Part shown: piece by piece, positions 34,001-45,303 of the stretch
How the letters are laid out: each line of letters opens with the position of its first letter
Numbering within the stretch: the first letter of the stretch is position 1
NCBI GenBank assembly: GCA_027924585.1
Contig: BSBM01000059.1
Span: 1,736,001-1,800,000 of the forward strand
DNA from: Larix kaempferi
Taxonomy: Eukaryota; Streptophyta; Pinopsida; Pinales; Pinaceae
Reading direction: 5' to 3'
Length of the DNA: 64,000 nt
Translations under genes and position numbers: made by a program
The notes under the pieces: model-generated
The model's database searches: none
What the model was told of the DNA's origin: nothing
The model's input: the letters and a program-made list of their open reading frames with translations, nothing else

Positions 34001-35035
34001 TCCCCTCCAGCAAAGCCTAAAGCATAAGTAATTATTGTATTGAAAGAATTTGATAGTCCAATATTTTACACCAGATTGAAAGAAAAATACCAATATTTTA
34101 AACTAGATTGAAAGAAAAATACTTAAAAACATTTTTGTGACTATTTTTTTTTAGATTTGCCAAATTCTACTAGTGAATATTTGTGCATCAATCCCTTGGA
34201 GAAGTGGATTTGTATACTTTGGCTACTCTTTGAAATGGCGCACCTTTCATTTGGGCCTTAAACTATTGAAACCTATATTTTAAGGTTGCCATGGTTAAGG
34301 TGTAAGATGGAAAATAAGGGTATTGTTGTGAAATGTTGGCATAACTTTGAAACTCTATGATGAGTATTGGCATGGGGTATATGGGTCACCAAATTTAGAA
34401 ACCATTCTTGATACCATCTTGATACCACCAAGCCTTCTCGGATCGGTTCTACAAGAAAATATTTTTTCATATCAGTGGTGTAGGGGACAAATTGATCACT
34501 CACTGAGAAGTGAAAACCTGTAACTATTGAGTCTCGAAGACATATGCAAAAAAAGAAGTACAAGACATGAAGAGTCCAAGGAATAAAATGAATCCCTGAC
34601 CACTGTCTCTGCTCTGCATACCCTCGGCCTCCCTCTGTGCCTGCTTCCCTTCCCCTTCTCAAAACGACGATTCCCCTTAGGATTTATGTCGACCACAGCT
34701 CCATTCCACCAAACCGTTGTAAAAGCTCTAGACCAGCGCGACGGAGACTCTACAAACCAACATGACGGAGTTCATTTCATCTCTGCGGGAAAATTTGGTA
34801 GAGGTAGGAAAAATTGAAGGGCTAGTTCATTTCATCTCTGCCTTTTCAACTATTTTTTATTTTTTATTTTTTTTTATGTTTTGTTTAGTTTTTTATGCTA
34901 AACAATAAATCTTCAACTATCAAGTTTTATTAAAAAATACCTTTCAATAATAATTTTTTTCTCAAAGAATTTAATTTTCAATTAAAATATATATATATAT
35001 ATATATTATTAAGGAATTTAATTTCCAAATAAAAA
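34001..35035. other. Unassigned stretch
   Basis: No gene recognised. A GC-richer patch at 34600-34760 has a minus-strand Arg/Gly-rich open frame without motifs. A TA dinucleotide run occurs near 34988-35006. Confidence 0.35.
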
Positions 35036-35039
35036 TAAC

Positions 35040-35545
35040 AAGTGTCAACATTATGCATTTGAAATATATCAAGTAATAAACTTATGAAAGAAACAAAACA
35101 TGGAACCTAGAATCATTTCTGACATTAATGTGAGGCCACATGTAATGCAACATACACAATCTTGTAAGGTTAACATGTTACGTCAATGGTGTAATTGAAA
35201 TTGTGGCATTCTAGTTTTCAATTAAAAGATGTGTTTTTATTAAGGATATTAATTTTCGATTAGAAGATAATAGACTCATTTACTCATGTTTTTCGTTGAT
35301 CACACACTCTGAAAATCAAGGGTGGAACAAAAAAACTACTATAAGTGGCACACGCAACTCAATAGTAAATGTGTTGACATTATGGATTTGGCGTACATTA
35401 AGTGATAAACTTAGGAAACAAACAAAAGGTGGAATATAGAATCCTTTCTAGAGGTTAGTGTCAGGCCACATGTAATGCAACATACAAAAATTCTCAAGGT
35501 TAACATGCTGCATCAATGGTGTAATTGAAATTGTGATATTTTGTT
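35040..35545. repeat. Two direct copies of a roughly 170-bp segment
   Basis: The segment at 35040-35200 (GTGTCAACATTATG, then GGCCACATGTAATGCAACAT, then TCAATGGTGTAATTGAAATT) recurs at 35370-35545 with the same order of words. Spacing is about 328 bp. The spacer between them is partly duplicated too (TTTTATTAAGGA near 34950-35030 and near 35230-35250). Confidence 0.75.
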
Positions 35546-36655
35546 GCAAAGGCTTGAGTTAAAAGGCGAGATACATATAATATGCCATCTGTACAAGCGA
35601 TTCATTAAAAAACACATTGCAATTGACATTGTACTATGATGTTCTCTCCTTTGTCAAAAAAAGAATAATAAGGCTGGTTTTCAAAGGTATGGATTGTTTT
35701 GGATTCCTCAACTATTATTGTACCCGAACTTGCACATACCAAGCTGTAGCGAATCCTTCATGAAAGTGGAGTTTTCTATGTATTATCCATGATGCACTTT
35801 GAAGAGAATTTTATAAAATAATTTTCTTTTGTTTTACTTCATTCATAAAGGAAAGAATTTAGTTTCCTAATATAGGTAATTCATTTTATTTTAAGTTCAT
35901 AAAAATAGAACAATGTAAACATTTGAATATATAAAATTCTTCTAGTAACACTATTTTTTGGACACAAGTTCTCTTAATATAGAGACATTGGAGTGATACA
36001 TTTTTAAATTCCCAACCAATTCCTGGTTCTTGCTTTCATTTGGCCATTCATTTTCCCTTGTCTATAAATGGATAATAATTCAAGCTTGTTTAGAAGCTTT
36101 TTTTCCCATGAGTAATATCAAATAAATATTTTTCAAAAAATGTGAATAGATACTTGAAAAGATATTAGGAACAAGACCTAGAAATTGTAACTTGGAAGTA
36201 TTGGAAGTGTACAAAGTGGGATTGGGAGCCTCCCATAACAATACCTTGTTTCCATGCCTTTGTCAGTCACGAGTCTACACCCATGCCTTTGTTATTCACA
36301 ACTGTTAAATTAGAATTGAATGCAAGTGGAGGACGAGGATGTGGAAGAAGTGGACATGGAGTTATTATCCTTGCATTATAATAAAACATTTATAATTTCC
36401 CTTTCAAGTTAGCAACTGGTGAATCTACACTAGCACATGATAAATGGAAATGGGAGGATAGAAATGTTGAAGGATTGTTAAGTTCCCATAAGAAATGATC
36501 ATGAATAGACACAAATCCCACAAAGTTGACAAAATCTAAGTTGGGACGAGGCGAGAAACTTGTCAATGATAACTTGGAGGAGAAAAGGGAGCAATTAATT
36601 AACCCAAGACAAACAACCTCACTTAAGGAGACATTTCTTCAAACGCCTAGGCCTT
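35546..36655. other. Unassigned stretch
   Basis: No recognisable coding sequence, RNA gene or repeat border. A few words at 36240-36300 are repeated locally (CCATGCCTTTGT twice). Confidence 0.35.
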
Positions 36656-36669
36656 CTAAATGAAAATTC

Positions 36670-36810
36670 CCTTATGGAACATATGGGGCAATAATGCACC
36701 TAAGAAACAAATCATTTTGAAAAACAAAATAAGAGTAGAAAAACTAGACTTAGTGTTTATTCAATAAACAAAATGCAAAATGTATAACATGTATAAATTC
36801 AACAAAATGA
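36670..36810 (+). pseudogene. LINE endonuclease N-terminal fragment
   Basis: The plus strand reads WNIWGNNAPKKQIILKNKI, RVEKLDLVFIQ, stop, TKC. This matches the start of the APE-type endonuclease of plant L1-like LINEs (pattern 'WN.RGLN.p.K...lk..I....pDivflQETK'). Only the first roughly 45 residues are recognisable and a stop replaces the Glu of QETK. No downstream endonuclease or RT was found in phase. Confidence 0.65.
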
Positions 36811-37289
36811 TATGGGGAGGATGCGATTGCTCGACTAGAGGATTGAGACGATTTCAAGAGTTATGGTAATGATGTAGGATCCTATAAACATGGATCTAGA
36901 AAACCAATTACTTACCACCTATTGATAGATGACTAGCGATTTATACTTTAGAATCAAGGGTAAAGGGCAATATAACTAATGTATATGGGTTCATTGATCT
37001 CTGACAAATTCTAGATTAATGTTTGGAAATATTAAGTACGATTAAGGTCCTCCCCAACTAGGAACATTGAATCATTAGAGAATACGGCCTAGCCACAACA
37101 AAGTCCCTCTTTGAAAAGAAAGGATGAGTGTAAAGGTTGGATGCGGCAAGCTAGATTCTTCGGGACCTTTTAGAGCATTGATAATTTGTGGATGTATTTC
37201 CAAAGAATGCCATCTTCACTTGGAACAATTGGTGTGGAGGGTTGATTATAATATGCTCATCACGTGGCTTATAGAATGTCTCAATGAGA

Positions 37290-37465
37290 CACCATTTTGT
37301 GGACTATAATGCTTATGAAATATGCCCATAATGGTAGGATGGACAAAGCTCAACAATGTTTAATAACTGCTTGAGAATAATGTTGTCTTGTGGAATGTTG
37401 TGATTTGGGATTGCATATAAAATGGGAAAATCAAAGAGGCTCACAAATAGTTTAAAAGAATGCTA
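37290..37465 (+). pseudogene. PPR-like repeat remnant
   Basis: The plus strand reads NALMKYAHNGRMDKAQQ, then NNVVLWNVVIWDCI, stop, NGKIKEAHK, stop, FKRMLQ. This resembles one and a half units of a plant PPR protein ('NALI.MYAKCG..DkA...F..M..rnvV.WN.mI.gy.qnG...eAl..F..M'). PPR proteins bind organellar RNA. Stops and drift show that this is a dead fragment. Only this stretch is clear; the ORF just upstream (37124-37309) may belong to it. Confidence 0.5.
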
Positions 37466-37889
37466 CAATGGAGATATGCATTGTTTCAAGCATGGAGAGA
37501 TGTTCTTACATTGCTCTTGTTGTTTCTTTATGTGGACCTAATAGATACCTGGAGTGGATTTGACATACCAGTTACAATTACCAACCAAAATTGCCAAACG
37601 GTGAGGGCATTCCATCCTGGTACCTTTTAAGATTATCATCATAGTTTGTACATTGACCTTCATTTGTCGAAGACATGACTAGTGAGGAATTTGAGGGAGT
37701 AAAAGAATGTAATATGTGATTAACGTGTCAAGGAAAAGGGACAAATACAAGGAAAAAACTGGCCATTTACAAGGTGGGAGGACACATTAATTAAACTCAA
37801 AACCTCACACATCCAAATATGCCATGTCAGTAAGGATAATTCTTCTGCATCAACCTTACCTTAGGCCATTCTGTCTCTAGGGATCATGT

Positions 37890-39630
37890 GACATTAATAG
37901 GTCTATGTCCACCGTACAAGCCTTATAAAGGGAATCTTTATCATGTAAGTGGAATATAGTGTTCATTTCAAGTTTGACACACTAAGGATGGCTCTCATGG
38001 CCTAGTCCATGTTCTAGGGTAAACATATAAATTCCTAGTCCATAACATTTTCCTCAAGGAATCGGGGCCCATAAATGGGGCCCTAGTCCATAACGTCATC
38101 TCTATGAGGGAAATATTTGGCTTACAAGCAAGAAATGGCCATTTCAAGCTCTATGCGACCAAGAATGGTTATCATTGATTGGGCCATATTATCAAGTCAA
38201 AACATAACGTCTAAGGGTAAGGGGCTCATGGGTCATGTGTGATGCCCTAGACCACCTGAAAGGCCCCATATACTACATAGGTAATATTTAGCCAATGAGT
38301 AAGATATGTTGGCCATTTTGAGGTTTAGCACACCAAGTATGGATTTCAGTCCCTAGGCCATGGACCAAGGTTTTAGGGTACAAGGCCATATGAATTACCT
38401 TGGGGATCATGGCCCATGAATGGATGCCTAGATTATAACACAAGGCCTACATGGGGATCTTAGACAATATGCGAGATATGCTCACAATTTTGAGGAAGGG
38501 CACACCAGGGATGATTTTCAAGGCCCATGTTATGATATAAGGTTAAATAAGGGTCTTATGTCATAACATTTTTCTCTAAGCTCATGGTCCATTTTCAAGC
38601 CCTCAAACCGCCACACATACCCTCCATAGGGAATCATTAGCCTACAAATGAGATATGATAGAACTTTCCTCTTTCTAACACTAGACATGGTTCTCAATGC
38701 CTATGTCATGGTTCAATGCTAAAATCCCTAGACATACACTATACATTCACATATGGGGCTTATGATCTATTTTTTCGGTCATAAACCACCACATAGACCT
38801 TACAAATGGAATCTTCATCATGCCAACAAGATATGGTCCTATAATGGGGATGTAACTTCTTGGTGTCCAAGCCAAGGTTGATACAAAAATACAAGTTATT
38901 GGCCCATAAAATTTGTCTTTGGATCTCATGGTCCATACATGGGACCTTGGACCACCACACAAGTCCTACAAAGGAAATATTTGGCATATGAGTGACATGT
39001 GGTGTTTATTTCAAGGTTTATCATACCATGGATGGTCTCCAGGAATCATAAATTTTTTTAGGGTTGAAATTAAAGATCTTGAGCCATAACACTTTTTTTA
39101 GAGCTCATGGGCCATGTGTGGGCCCACAACAACCCCACAGGAAATTAGTAGGAAATATCACCCCATGAGTGCATTATGGTGGTCATGATTTTGAGGTTTT
39201 CCACTTTAGAGGTTAGTTTTAGTGCCTAATACATGGTTTGGTGCCAATATATAGGTTGTTTGGCCATAACATTTGTCCTTGAGCCTCATGGGCCATGTGT
39301 GGGGTCTCAAGCCACCATGCTTTGGCATGTGAGAGTGATATGGTGCTCATTAATTGAAATATTTGGGATGCTCAGTGTGGTTCTCATTACCCATTCAGTG
39401 GTCCAATTCCAAAAGTACATTTCCTTTGTATGGCATGTGTGGTCGTTTGGGGTGCTACACATGACCCATGAGACCTAGAGGAAACTATATGAACTTAGGC
39501 CCTAGAAGTTAATCTCATACCATGGCCTAGTTGTAAAAAATTAATCATGGTGTTATACATCCCAAAATTGCCACCATATCCCACTCATAAGCCAAAAATT
39601 CCCTTTATAAGGCCTATGTGATGTACTCGG
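37890..39630. repeat. Roughly 175-bp diverged satellite, about nine units, with an inverted terminal unit
   Basis: A composite unit (CTCATGGGCCATGTGTGGGCC..., CCACACAGGCC, GGGAATATTTGGCCTATGAG, TGAGATATGGTGG, TTTTGAGGTTTGGCACACCA) recurs with marker positions near 37927, 38104, 38281, 38454, 38626, 38806, 38968, 39150 and 39320. Spacing is 162-182 bp. The last copy, 39430-39630, is in reverse orientation (CCACCATATCCCACTCATAAGCC, shown in part). Units are only about 65-75% alike, so the array is old. Confidence 0.75.
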
Positions 39631-39639
39631 GCCCTGCGC

Positions 39640-40660
39640 AAAGTTATGGGTCATTTATGAGTAATTAGGGGTAAATGAAGGGTAATTAGGGGTCAATTAG
39701 TGATAATTTAGGGATAATTTGCGGTCAATTATGGGTAATCAAGGGTCATTTAGGGGTCATTTTTGGGTAATGGGCTGTGGTAATTAGGGGTTAATAAGGG
39801 GTCAATTATGGGATAATTAGGGGTCAATTATGGGTTAACTAGGGGAAATTAATGGTACCTATGGATCAATTATAGGTAATTAAGTAGGGGCCATTTAAGC
39901 CCAAGGGCTTAGCTAAACTAGTGGTTGTCCATGCTGTTGGGCATTTAGTTAGGTTCATGGTGGCATGTGCCCATTTTGAATCCTTGTGTGTGAAGCACAC
40001 TAGTCTACATTGATGGGTTTACTAGGGAATATGCCATCTATGAATGTTTGGAAAGATCCATTGGGTTTCTCCACGAGGTTTTCCTTGGAAAAATGTAGGG
40101 GTCATTTAGAGGTTATCAAGGGTTAATTACTGGTAAGCACGAATTATTTAGGGGTAATTACTAGTTAATAAGGGGTGAACTATGGGGTAATTAGGAGTTA
40201 ATTAGTGGTAATTAGGGGTCCATTATGGGTTAACTAGGGGAAATTAATGGTACCTATGGGCCAATTATGGGTAAGTAGGGGCCATTTAAGCCCAACGGAT
40301 TAGCTAAACTAGTGGTTGTCCATGATGTTGGGCATTTAGTTAGGTTCATGGTGGCATGTGCCCATTTCGAATCCTTGTGTGTGAGGCACAGTAGTCTACA
40401 TCGATGGATTTACTGGGGAATATGCCATCTATGAATGTTTGGAAAAATACAATAGGTTTCTCCGCGAGGTTTTCCTTGGAAAAAAGTAGGGGTCATTTAG
40501 AGGTTATCAAGGGTTAATTAATGGTAAGCGTGGATTATTTAGGGGTAATTAGTGATCAAGTAGGAATCATTTTGGTGCAATGAGTGATAATTGGTGGTAA
40601 TTAACAACCAATTATGAGGTTAATTAGGGGTCAATCATACAATAATTAGTGGTAAATTTT
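39640..40660. repeat. Degenerate short repeat (TAATTAGGGGTCA-like) with a 391-bp duplication
   Basis: The block is built from variants of GGTAATTAGGGGTCAATTA and GGGTAATTA. Within it, a unique-looking segment starting CCATTTAAGCCCAA occurs at 39891 and again at 40282, a spacing of 391 bp. Both copies run through GGTGGCATGTGCCCATTT and GGTTTTCCTTGGAAAAA and end in the same short repeats. No coding potential. Confidence 0.8.
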
Positions 40661-40689
40661 AGTAGTCTTTGAGAGGATGGATATTGAGA

Positions 40690-40980
40690 ACATACCTGAA
40701 AAATATATCTAGGGGCGGTCCTTCTACCCCCCCCCCCCAAAGTCATGAGAATTAATTTTTTGGTAGCAGTCTTTAAAAAACCACCTCCAAAAGTAAAATT
40801 CTCTTATTTTTATTTCAAAAAACCTCCTTGAAACATATATTTAGGAGTAGCCTTTCTAACCCCCCACTAAATGTCATGATAATTTAACAATTGCAGGTGG
40901 GTTTTTACAAACCATCGCCAAAAGTTCAATTCTCAAGACTTTTAGAGGGACAATTTTTTAAAATCTGCCTGACAAAATCC
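40690..40980. repeat. Two-copy subterminal-like repeat
   Basis: Two copies about 131 bp apart (ATATCTAGGGGCGGTCCTTCT near 40707, shown in part, and ATATTTAGGAGTAGCCTTTCT near 40838) share the order poly-C, GTCATGA.AATT, then AAACCACC.CCAAAAGT and TTCTC. The 'aggggcggt ... accacctccaaaa' wording resembles subterminal repeats of other plant CACTA elements. I could not find a CACTA terminus, so only a remnant can be claimed. Confidence 0.45.
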
Positions 40981-41049
40981 GGATGACAAAGGCTATGACT
41001 GAAAAACTGGATTTCCACTGAATGGAAACAAGTTTTGGGCTACAGGCCA

Positions 41050-42140
41050 CGATTCAGTTGTGGGTTCCTCCAAGATGCTATCCCTCAAGGATATTTTGTC
41101 TACAATTAAACCTGATGTTGTGTTTCTTCAAGAGACTATGTTGGATCATGTTAGAGCTAAATATTTTTTTCTAAAAGTTTGTCCGACATGGAATTGTGTT
41201 GCGACAAATTCAGTTGGACTTTTAGGGGGGTTACAATTTGGCAAGATGGAGTCTGATAGCAAAGCCAAAAAATAAGGGAGGTTGGGGAATAAGAGATCTC
41301 AATCTCTTTAACGAGGCCCTAACTGCCAAATCACTGTGGATCAGGGCACTTTTTCATGATGGTATTTGGAGTGTCACTATGAGAAGGAAATATTTGAAAG
41401 GAGTTGATGTTGTATCATGGCTGAGGAATAAACGCTTTGCTTTCCCAATAGCCTCCATTATCTGTAAAAATATATTGACTACACTACCTGTGGTTAAGCG
41501 GTGGATTTCTTGGAAGGTTGGTACAGGTACGAGAGTTCTTTTAGGCTTGGATCCTTTTCTGGGTGGAGGATATGGCTTTATACTATCAAAAGAACTGCTA
41601 CCACACCTACACAGTCGGGGCCTTTATTATCTTACATATATACATAAGACAAATATCTCCAACTTGACAGGTTCTAGTATTTAGCTCTCTGCACAATATC
41701 TCGGACTCACAGGAACTCTAGCCAGTGAATGGAACACATACATACAAGGAATTTACCAAAATGGGATCACTCTGTCTACAGAACCAGATAGGTTGGCTTG
41801 GACTTGGAACAAAATAGAAGGGACTGTGACAGTAAAAGAGGCCTATAATGCCTTTATATATCTTTATGAGGATGATGATTTGAAGTGGTGGTATACAGTG
41901 ATATGGAAAATCAAAACTCCTCCAAAATCAATTCTATTTATGTGGTTATGCTTACGAAATAAAGTCTTAACAGGGGAGATTTACAGAGAAAGGGGTGGAA
42001 TTGGACCTTCACCCTATCCATTATGTTTGAGCAGTGAGGAGACCATACAACATCTTGCAGTAGATTGCAGCATTACTCATGATCTTTGGACTTTGATTTG
42101 TAACATTCTTCAAGTAAAAAATAATTGGCATCTGCAGTAA
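41050..42140 (+). pseudogene. Internally deleted LINE (endonuclease start fused to RT tail and zf-RVT)
   Basis: The first part (to about 41230) is the start of a LINE endonuclease: SLKDILSTIKPDVVFLQETM. It then jumps directly to the region after the reverse transcriptase: KNKGGWGIRDLNLFNEALTA and KSLWIRAL. After a stop region comes the zf-RVT domain (41793-42140): WKIKTPPKSILFMWLCLRNK, LCLSSEETIQHLAVDCS and HDLWTL. The missing middle would hold most of the endonuclease and the whole RT. The junction lies near 41225-41250, where the frame also changes. Such elements copy by target-primed reverse transcription; this one cannot. Confidence 0.85.
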
Positions 42141-42184
42141 GGAGACAGGTGGTGGCACATCTTAAATAATGCAGACGATTCTTT

Positions 42185-42560
42185 GCTCTCATATGATGAT
42201 ACCCAAAACTTGAGTCCAACTTTGAAAAAACCTTTTCCCATCTAAGTTAATAAAGAGGATCATCAATTTGGGTAGGAGGTACTTGTTCTTAATTGTCACC
42301 TTATTTAACATTGAATAACCAATGCACATCCAAAAGGTTCCATCCTTCTTATTGACTACAAATATGTGTTCTATCCAAGGTGATGCACTTGGTCATATGA
42401 ACGCTTTGTCTAATAATTATTGTAATTGCATCTTGAATTCACTCAACTCATTAGTTTGCAATATATTCCAGGCCTTGGATATGGGCATGTGTGTGTTATT
42501 TTATGCTATCTTGTTTCCATTGTTGTCAATTGGAATCCACTTGAGTCACCCTTCACAAAA
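42185..42560 (-). pseudogene. Ty3/gypsy reverse transcriptase fragment
   Basis: The minus strand reads, with one or two stops, LLDKAFI, stop, PSASPW, then VVNKKDGTFWMCIGYSMLNK and VTIKNKYLLPKL, then GKRFFQSW. This matches the gypsy RT pattern 'll.kGfIrPS.SPW.apvl.vkKKDG..R.CiDYr.LNk.TiKnkyPlP'. It lies between the LINE and copy B and is only about 120 residues long. Confidence 0.8.
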
Positions 42561-42862
42561 AGGGGAAAACAATGAGAAGAAAGGGTGATGGAATGCAAAT
42601 TAATAGCATGTTGAAATTGGTAGGAAAATTTTCATTTTTGGTGTTACAGATCTAAAAATTACCAACATATCCCACTTGTAGTTGAAATTAGATTCACTCT
42701 TTAGAGATTATGTGATGTCGCAAGGCCTTAATCATCACTCAATAGCAACAGAGGGAATTGTTACATATAGGCTAGATATTCCATATGTAGGTCATAAATA
42801 AACACTTTGAATTTAAAAGACAAGCCTAAAATATGCATCATTTACCTGTATCCGTTGATTCT

Positions 42863-44767
42863 TTACAACACCTGTAAGTTGACAAAATTTTAATCATCAA
42901 ACAAAAATGAAATTCGTCTTCAAAAGAGCATCAAGACCTTTTAGACGATTCAAACGACACCTGAACCGGGGTGATCCTTCTAGCTTCAACTAACTTAGCT
43001 TTAAATTTCATGGCTCTTGCATTAGTAACCCTGTTTCGTTTGACCAATTTTTTATTTTTTAACAACAGGATTTTCCCAAGAGTTTTGTACCTATTCTTCC
43101 TCTCTCTCATACAATTCCACTTTTCAATCTAGGTTACCAATTCACCTTTCAAATGAGCGATTTCTTCAATGGCAAAGGAATTGATCAACTGGGATTCTTT
43201 AACATCAATTTCCAAGGAGGATATTCAATGGAATTGGGATGCAGAGACGAATTCTTCCATAGCTTTCTCATTCGGTTCATCAATCGTCTCCACAGTTTTT
43301 ATAGGCTTCTGATCAACCTCCTGTTTTGATTGAGGGAAAGGATTAGAGTGTTGAGCATTTCTTGCCCTCGTCTCATAAGTAGATTCATACATAAATTTAG
43401 AGTCTACCTGGTTCATGAGAGCATCGTTTTGCTGAGACTCTGATGAGTCACTAAGCTCGACGAGGAGCATCTTCACCAAGCAAGTTTCTCTCTAATAAGA
43501 GGGTTGTGGTCATACTTCGGGTGGTTCGGCGAGTTGCCCTATCACTCATAGCCTTTCTCATATAATCTTCATCATGTGCGTGACTACAAGTTGGTTCTGG
43601 ACAAAAGGGTTCGTTATTGAGATTACCATCAATAACTAAAGCTTTTTTTACTTTTGTTTGGGGATTTTCACAAACAGTCTCAAGGTTTGTCTCAAATTCA
43701 ATTACAGGTTCACCTTCACCTAGGGTTTTAACCGAACTCGGATCTCCATCTTCTAGACTGGTTTCAAGATCGGGGTTTTCAATATCAAACCCCGTGCGCT
43801 TGCGTCGGGTTCTATACCTATGATGAGGCCATTCTTCGTTGACCCCGTATCCATTCCTGGTAAGGAATAAATCCCAACTGTCACCCAATTGATTTAACCA
43901 ATGTGAAACCAGAATCTTAATCAACCTGTGGTGAAAGAGGCTTCGTTCTTTATCATCTATGTTGTTTTGGAATGCACAAACCATTTTTAGCAGACTGTTA
44001 ATGAAATAATAAGGCATATTGACAGGATGACCTTTGAACACAAGCAATAACCTGAGGTAATAAAAGTGAGTTTGGGACATACATCCTTCACAAGTAGTAT
44101 ACCTGATGATTAACTCAAGCAACGACTGCCATTGTTTCTTCGACATTCGTGAAGGAAACCTGAACTTGGATTTCACCTGCTGATTGGCTTTAATCATGAA
44201 CCCCTTCCATTCATCACTCTTCATATGTTTGCCTTTGAACCATCGTTCGCCAGTTAATGGCAACCCGATTGCTTGTGAAACAAATTCCTCTGTTAAATTG
44301 AGGTCAACATCCCCAATACGTGTTGTCGAGCCATCAAACAAGGACGTGAATGCTAGGGTTACTACCATGTTATGTCCTGAGAACTTCTCAAAGAAAGGCA
44401 TCCAACCTATTTTGGTCATCATTTCGACACACTGTGGGTAAATATAAAAAAAATCAGGCCCAAAAAGCTCAAAACGAGAAACGGGTGCCATGGGACTAAT
44501 CTTACAAGATACAGGCAAGTTCAAAATCTCAATCGAGAGGTGAAATAGACTTACCATCGGACCTCGTAGATTTACCAAAATCGTAACCAACCTCATGTCA
44601 TCTGAGTACAATAGATACTCAAGCATGCGTGAGAGATGTAAGGTAATGATACCCCTGAACCTGCAAGAGTTATTTGAGTTTGCAGAACGCACAAAGTGTG
44701 ATGATGGCCTTGGGAGGATGACAAGCGGATAGTAATGATAGATGACATTTGTGTCACCGTCATCCAT
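42863..44767 (-). pseudogene. Unrecognised repetitive gene family, copy B (coiled-coil C terminus)
   Basis: A 438-residue frame (44767-43451) is the best-preserved member. A conserved MAPVSRFELFGPDFF start may be the true N terminus (ATG at 44491). Then come MPFFEKFSGHNMVVTLAF, IGLPLTGERWFKGKHMKSDE, HFYYLRLLLVFKGHPVNMPY, ERSLFHHRLIKILVSHWLNQ and a linker with TRSM. After a frameshift near 43465 the same protein continues (43479-43225) and, past two stops, into a Lys/Arg-rich coiled coil ending EARRITPVQ. The exon stops at 42961. The final exon, 42871-42863, encodes only Val-Leu-stop, the same gene structure as copy A. Function unknown; a gag-like or mobile-domain role is a guess. Antisense frames over it are shadows. 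Confidence 0.75.
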
Positions 44768-44779
44768 AAAAATGGCAAC

Positions 44780-45260
44780 GCATTACAATTACCCTATCAA
44801 ACCTTGTCTTTTCGTAGTTTATGCTAACACCTGGATCAACATACCTTGCATATTCGTTTGATCAACATAATAAGGTTAATGGAATTAATATTACCTCAAG
44901 GCGTTAATAAAATGATTTATAATCATGTAGATAGTATCCATTGGAAATTATTAATGAAAATTAAGAATGGAATAAATGAATGGTTATCACATAATGATGA
45001 TTAATATGATAACAACATGAAACAGACTCTTAATATCAATATTACAATGATCACACTCATGCCTTAAGATAACTCAACTCTTTGAAATGGAATTGATAGA
45101 TCAAAATAATAGTATGTGATACAAGGTATTTCCAATAAGTGAAGTAGCCAGGATAATGAATGTAATACTTTGCATAACCACAATTTATATCATTGGTTCA
45201 ATCTGTAAAATTTAGGAGCTGCAAAATTTCAACAGGATTAAGATCCATCATTATGACCTT
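44780..45260. other. Upstream region of copy B
   Basis: AT-rich sequence between the longest copy B frame and its hairpin. No gene recognised. It is the presumed promoter and leader of copy B. Confidence 0.4.
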
Positions 45261-45303
45261 ATTGGGAGTACCTTCTGAATCAAAGATTCTGAAGGCACTC
45301 CTA
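45261..45303. repeat. Hairpin shared with copy A
   Basis: TTGGGAGTACCTTCTGAATC, AAA, GATTCTGAAGGCACTCC is an inverted repeat. Read on the minus strand it matches 27287-27330 almost base for base. It lies about 0.8 kb before the conserved MAP start of copy B. Confidence 0.75.

Noticed and set aside
39640-40660. Telomere or interstitial telomeric repeat
   Set aside because: TTAGGGG words occur but without a regular TTTAGGG or TTAGGG register; the repeat is longer and AT-rich.
40727-40740. Poly-C run as a special structure
   Set aside because: A single 12-13 base homopolymer within a decayed repeat; no further guanine or cytosine tracts to suggest an i-motif or quadruplex.
43617-44441. Plus-strand ORFs of 68 and 85 residues
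   Set aside because: They are antisense to copy B, which has conserved protein blocks shared with copy A; the plus-strand frames have no motifs.
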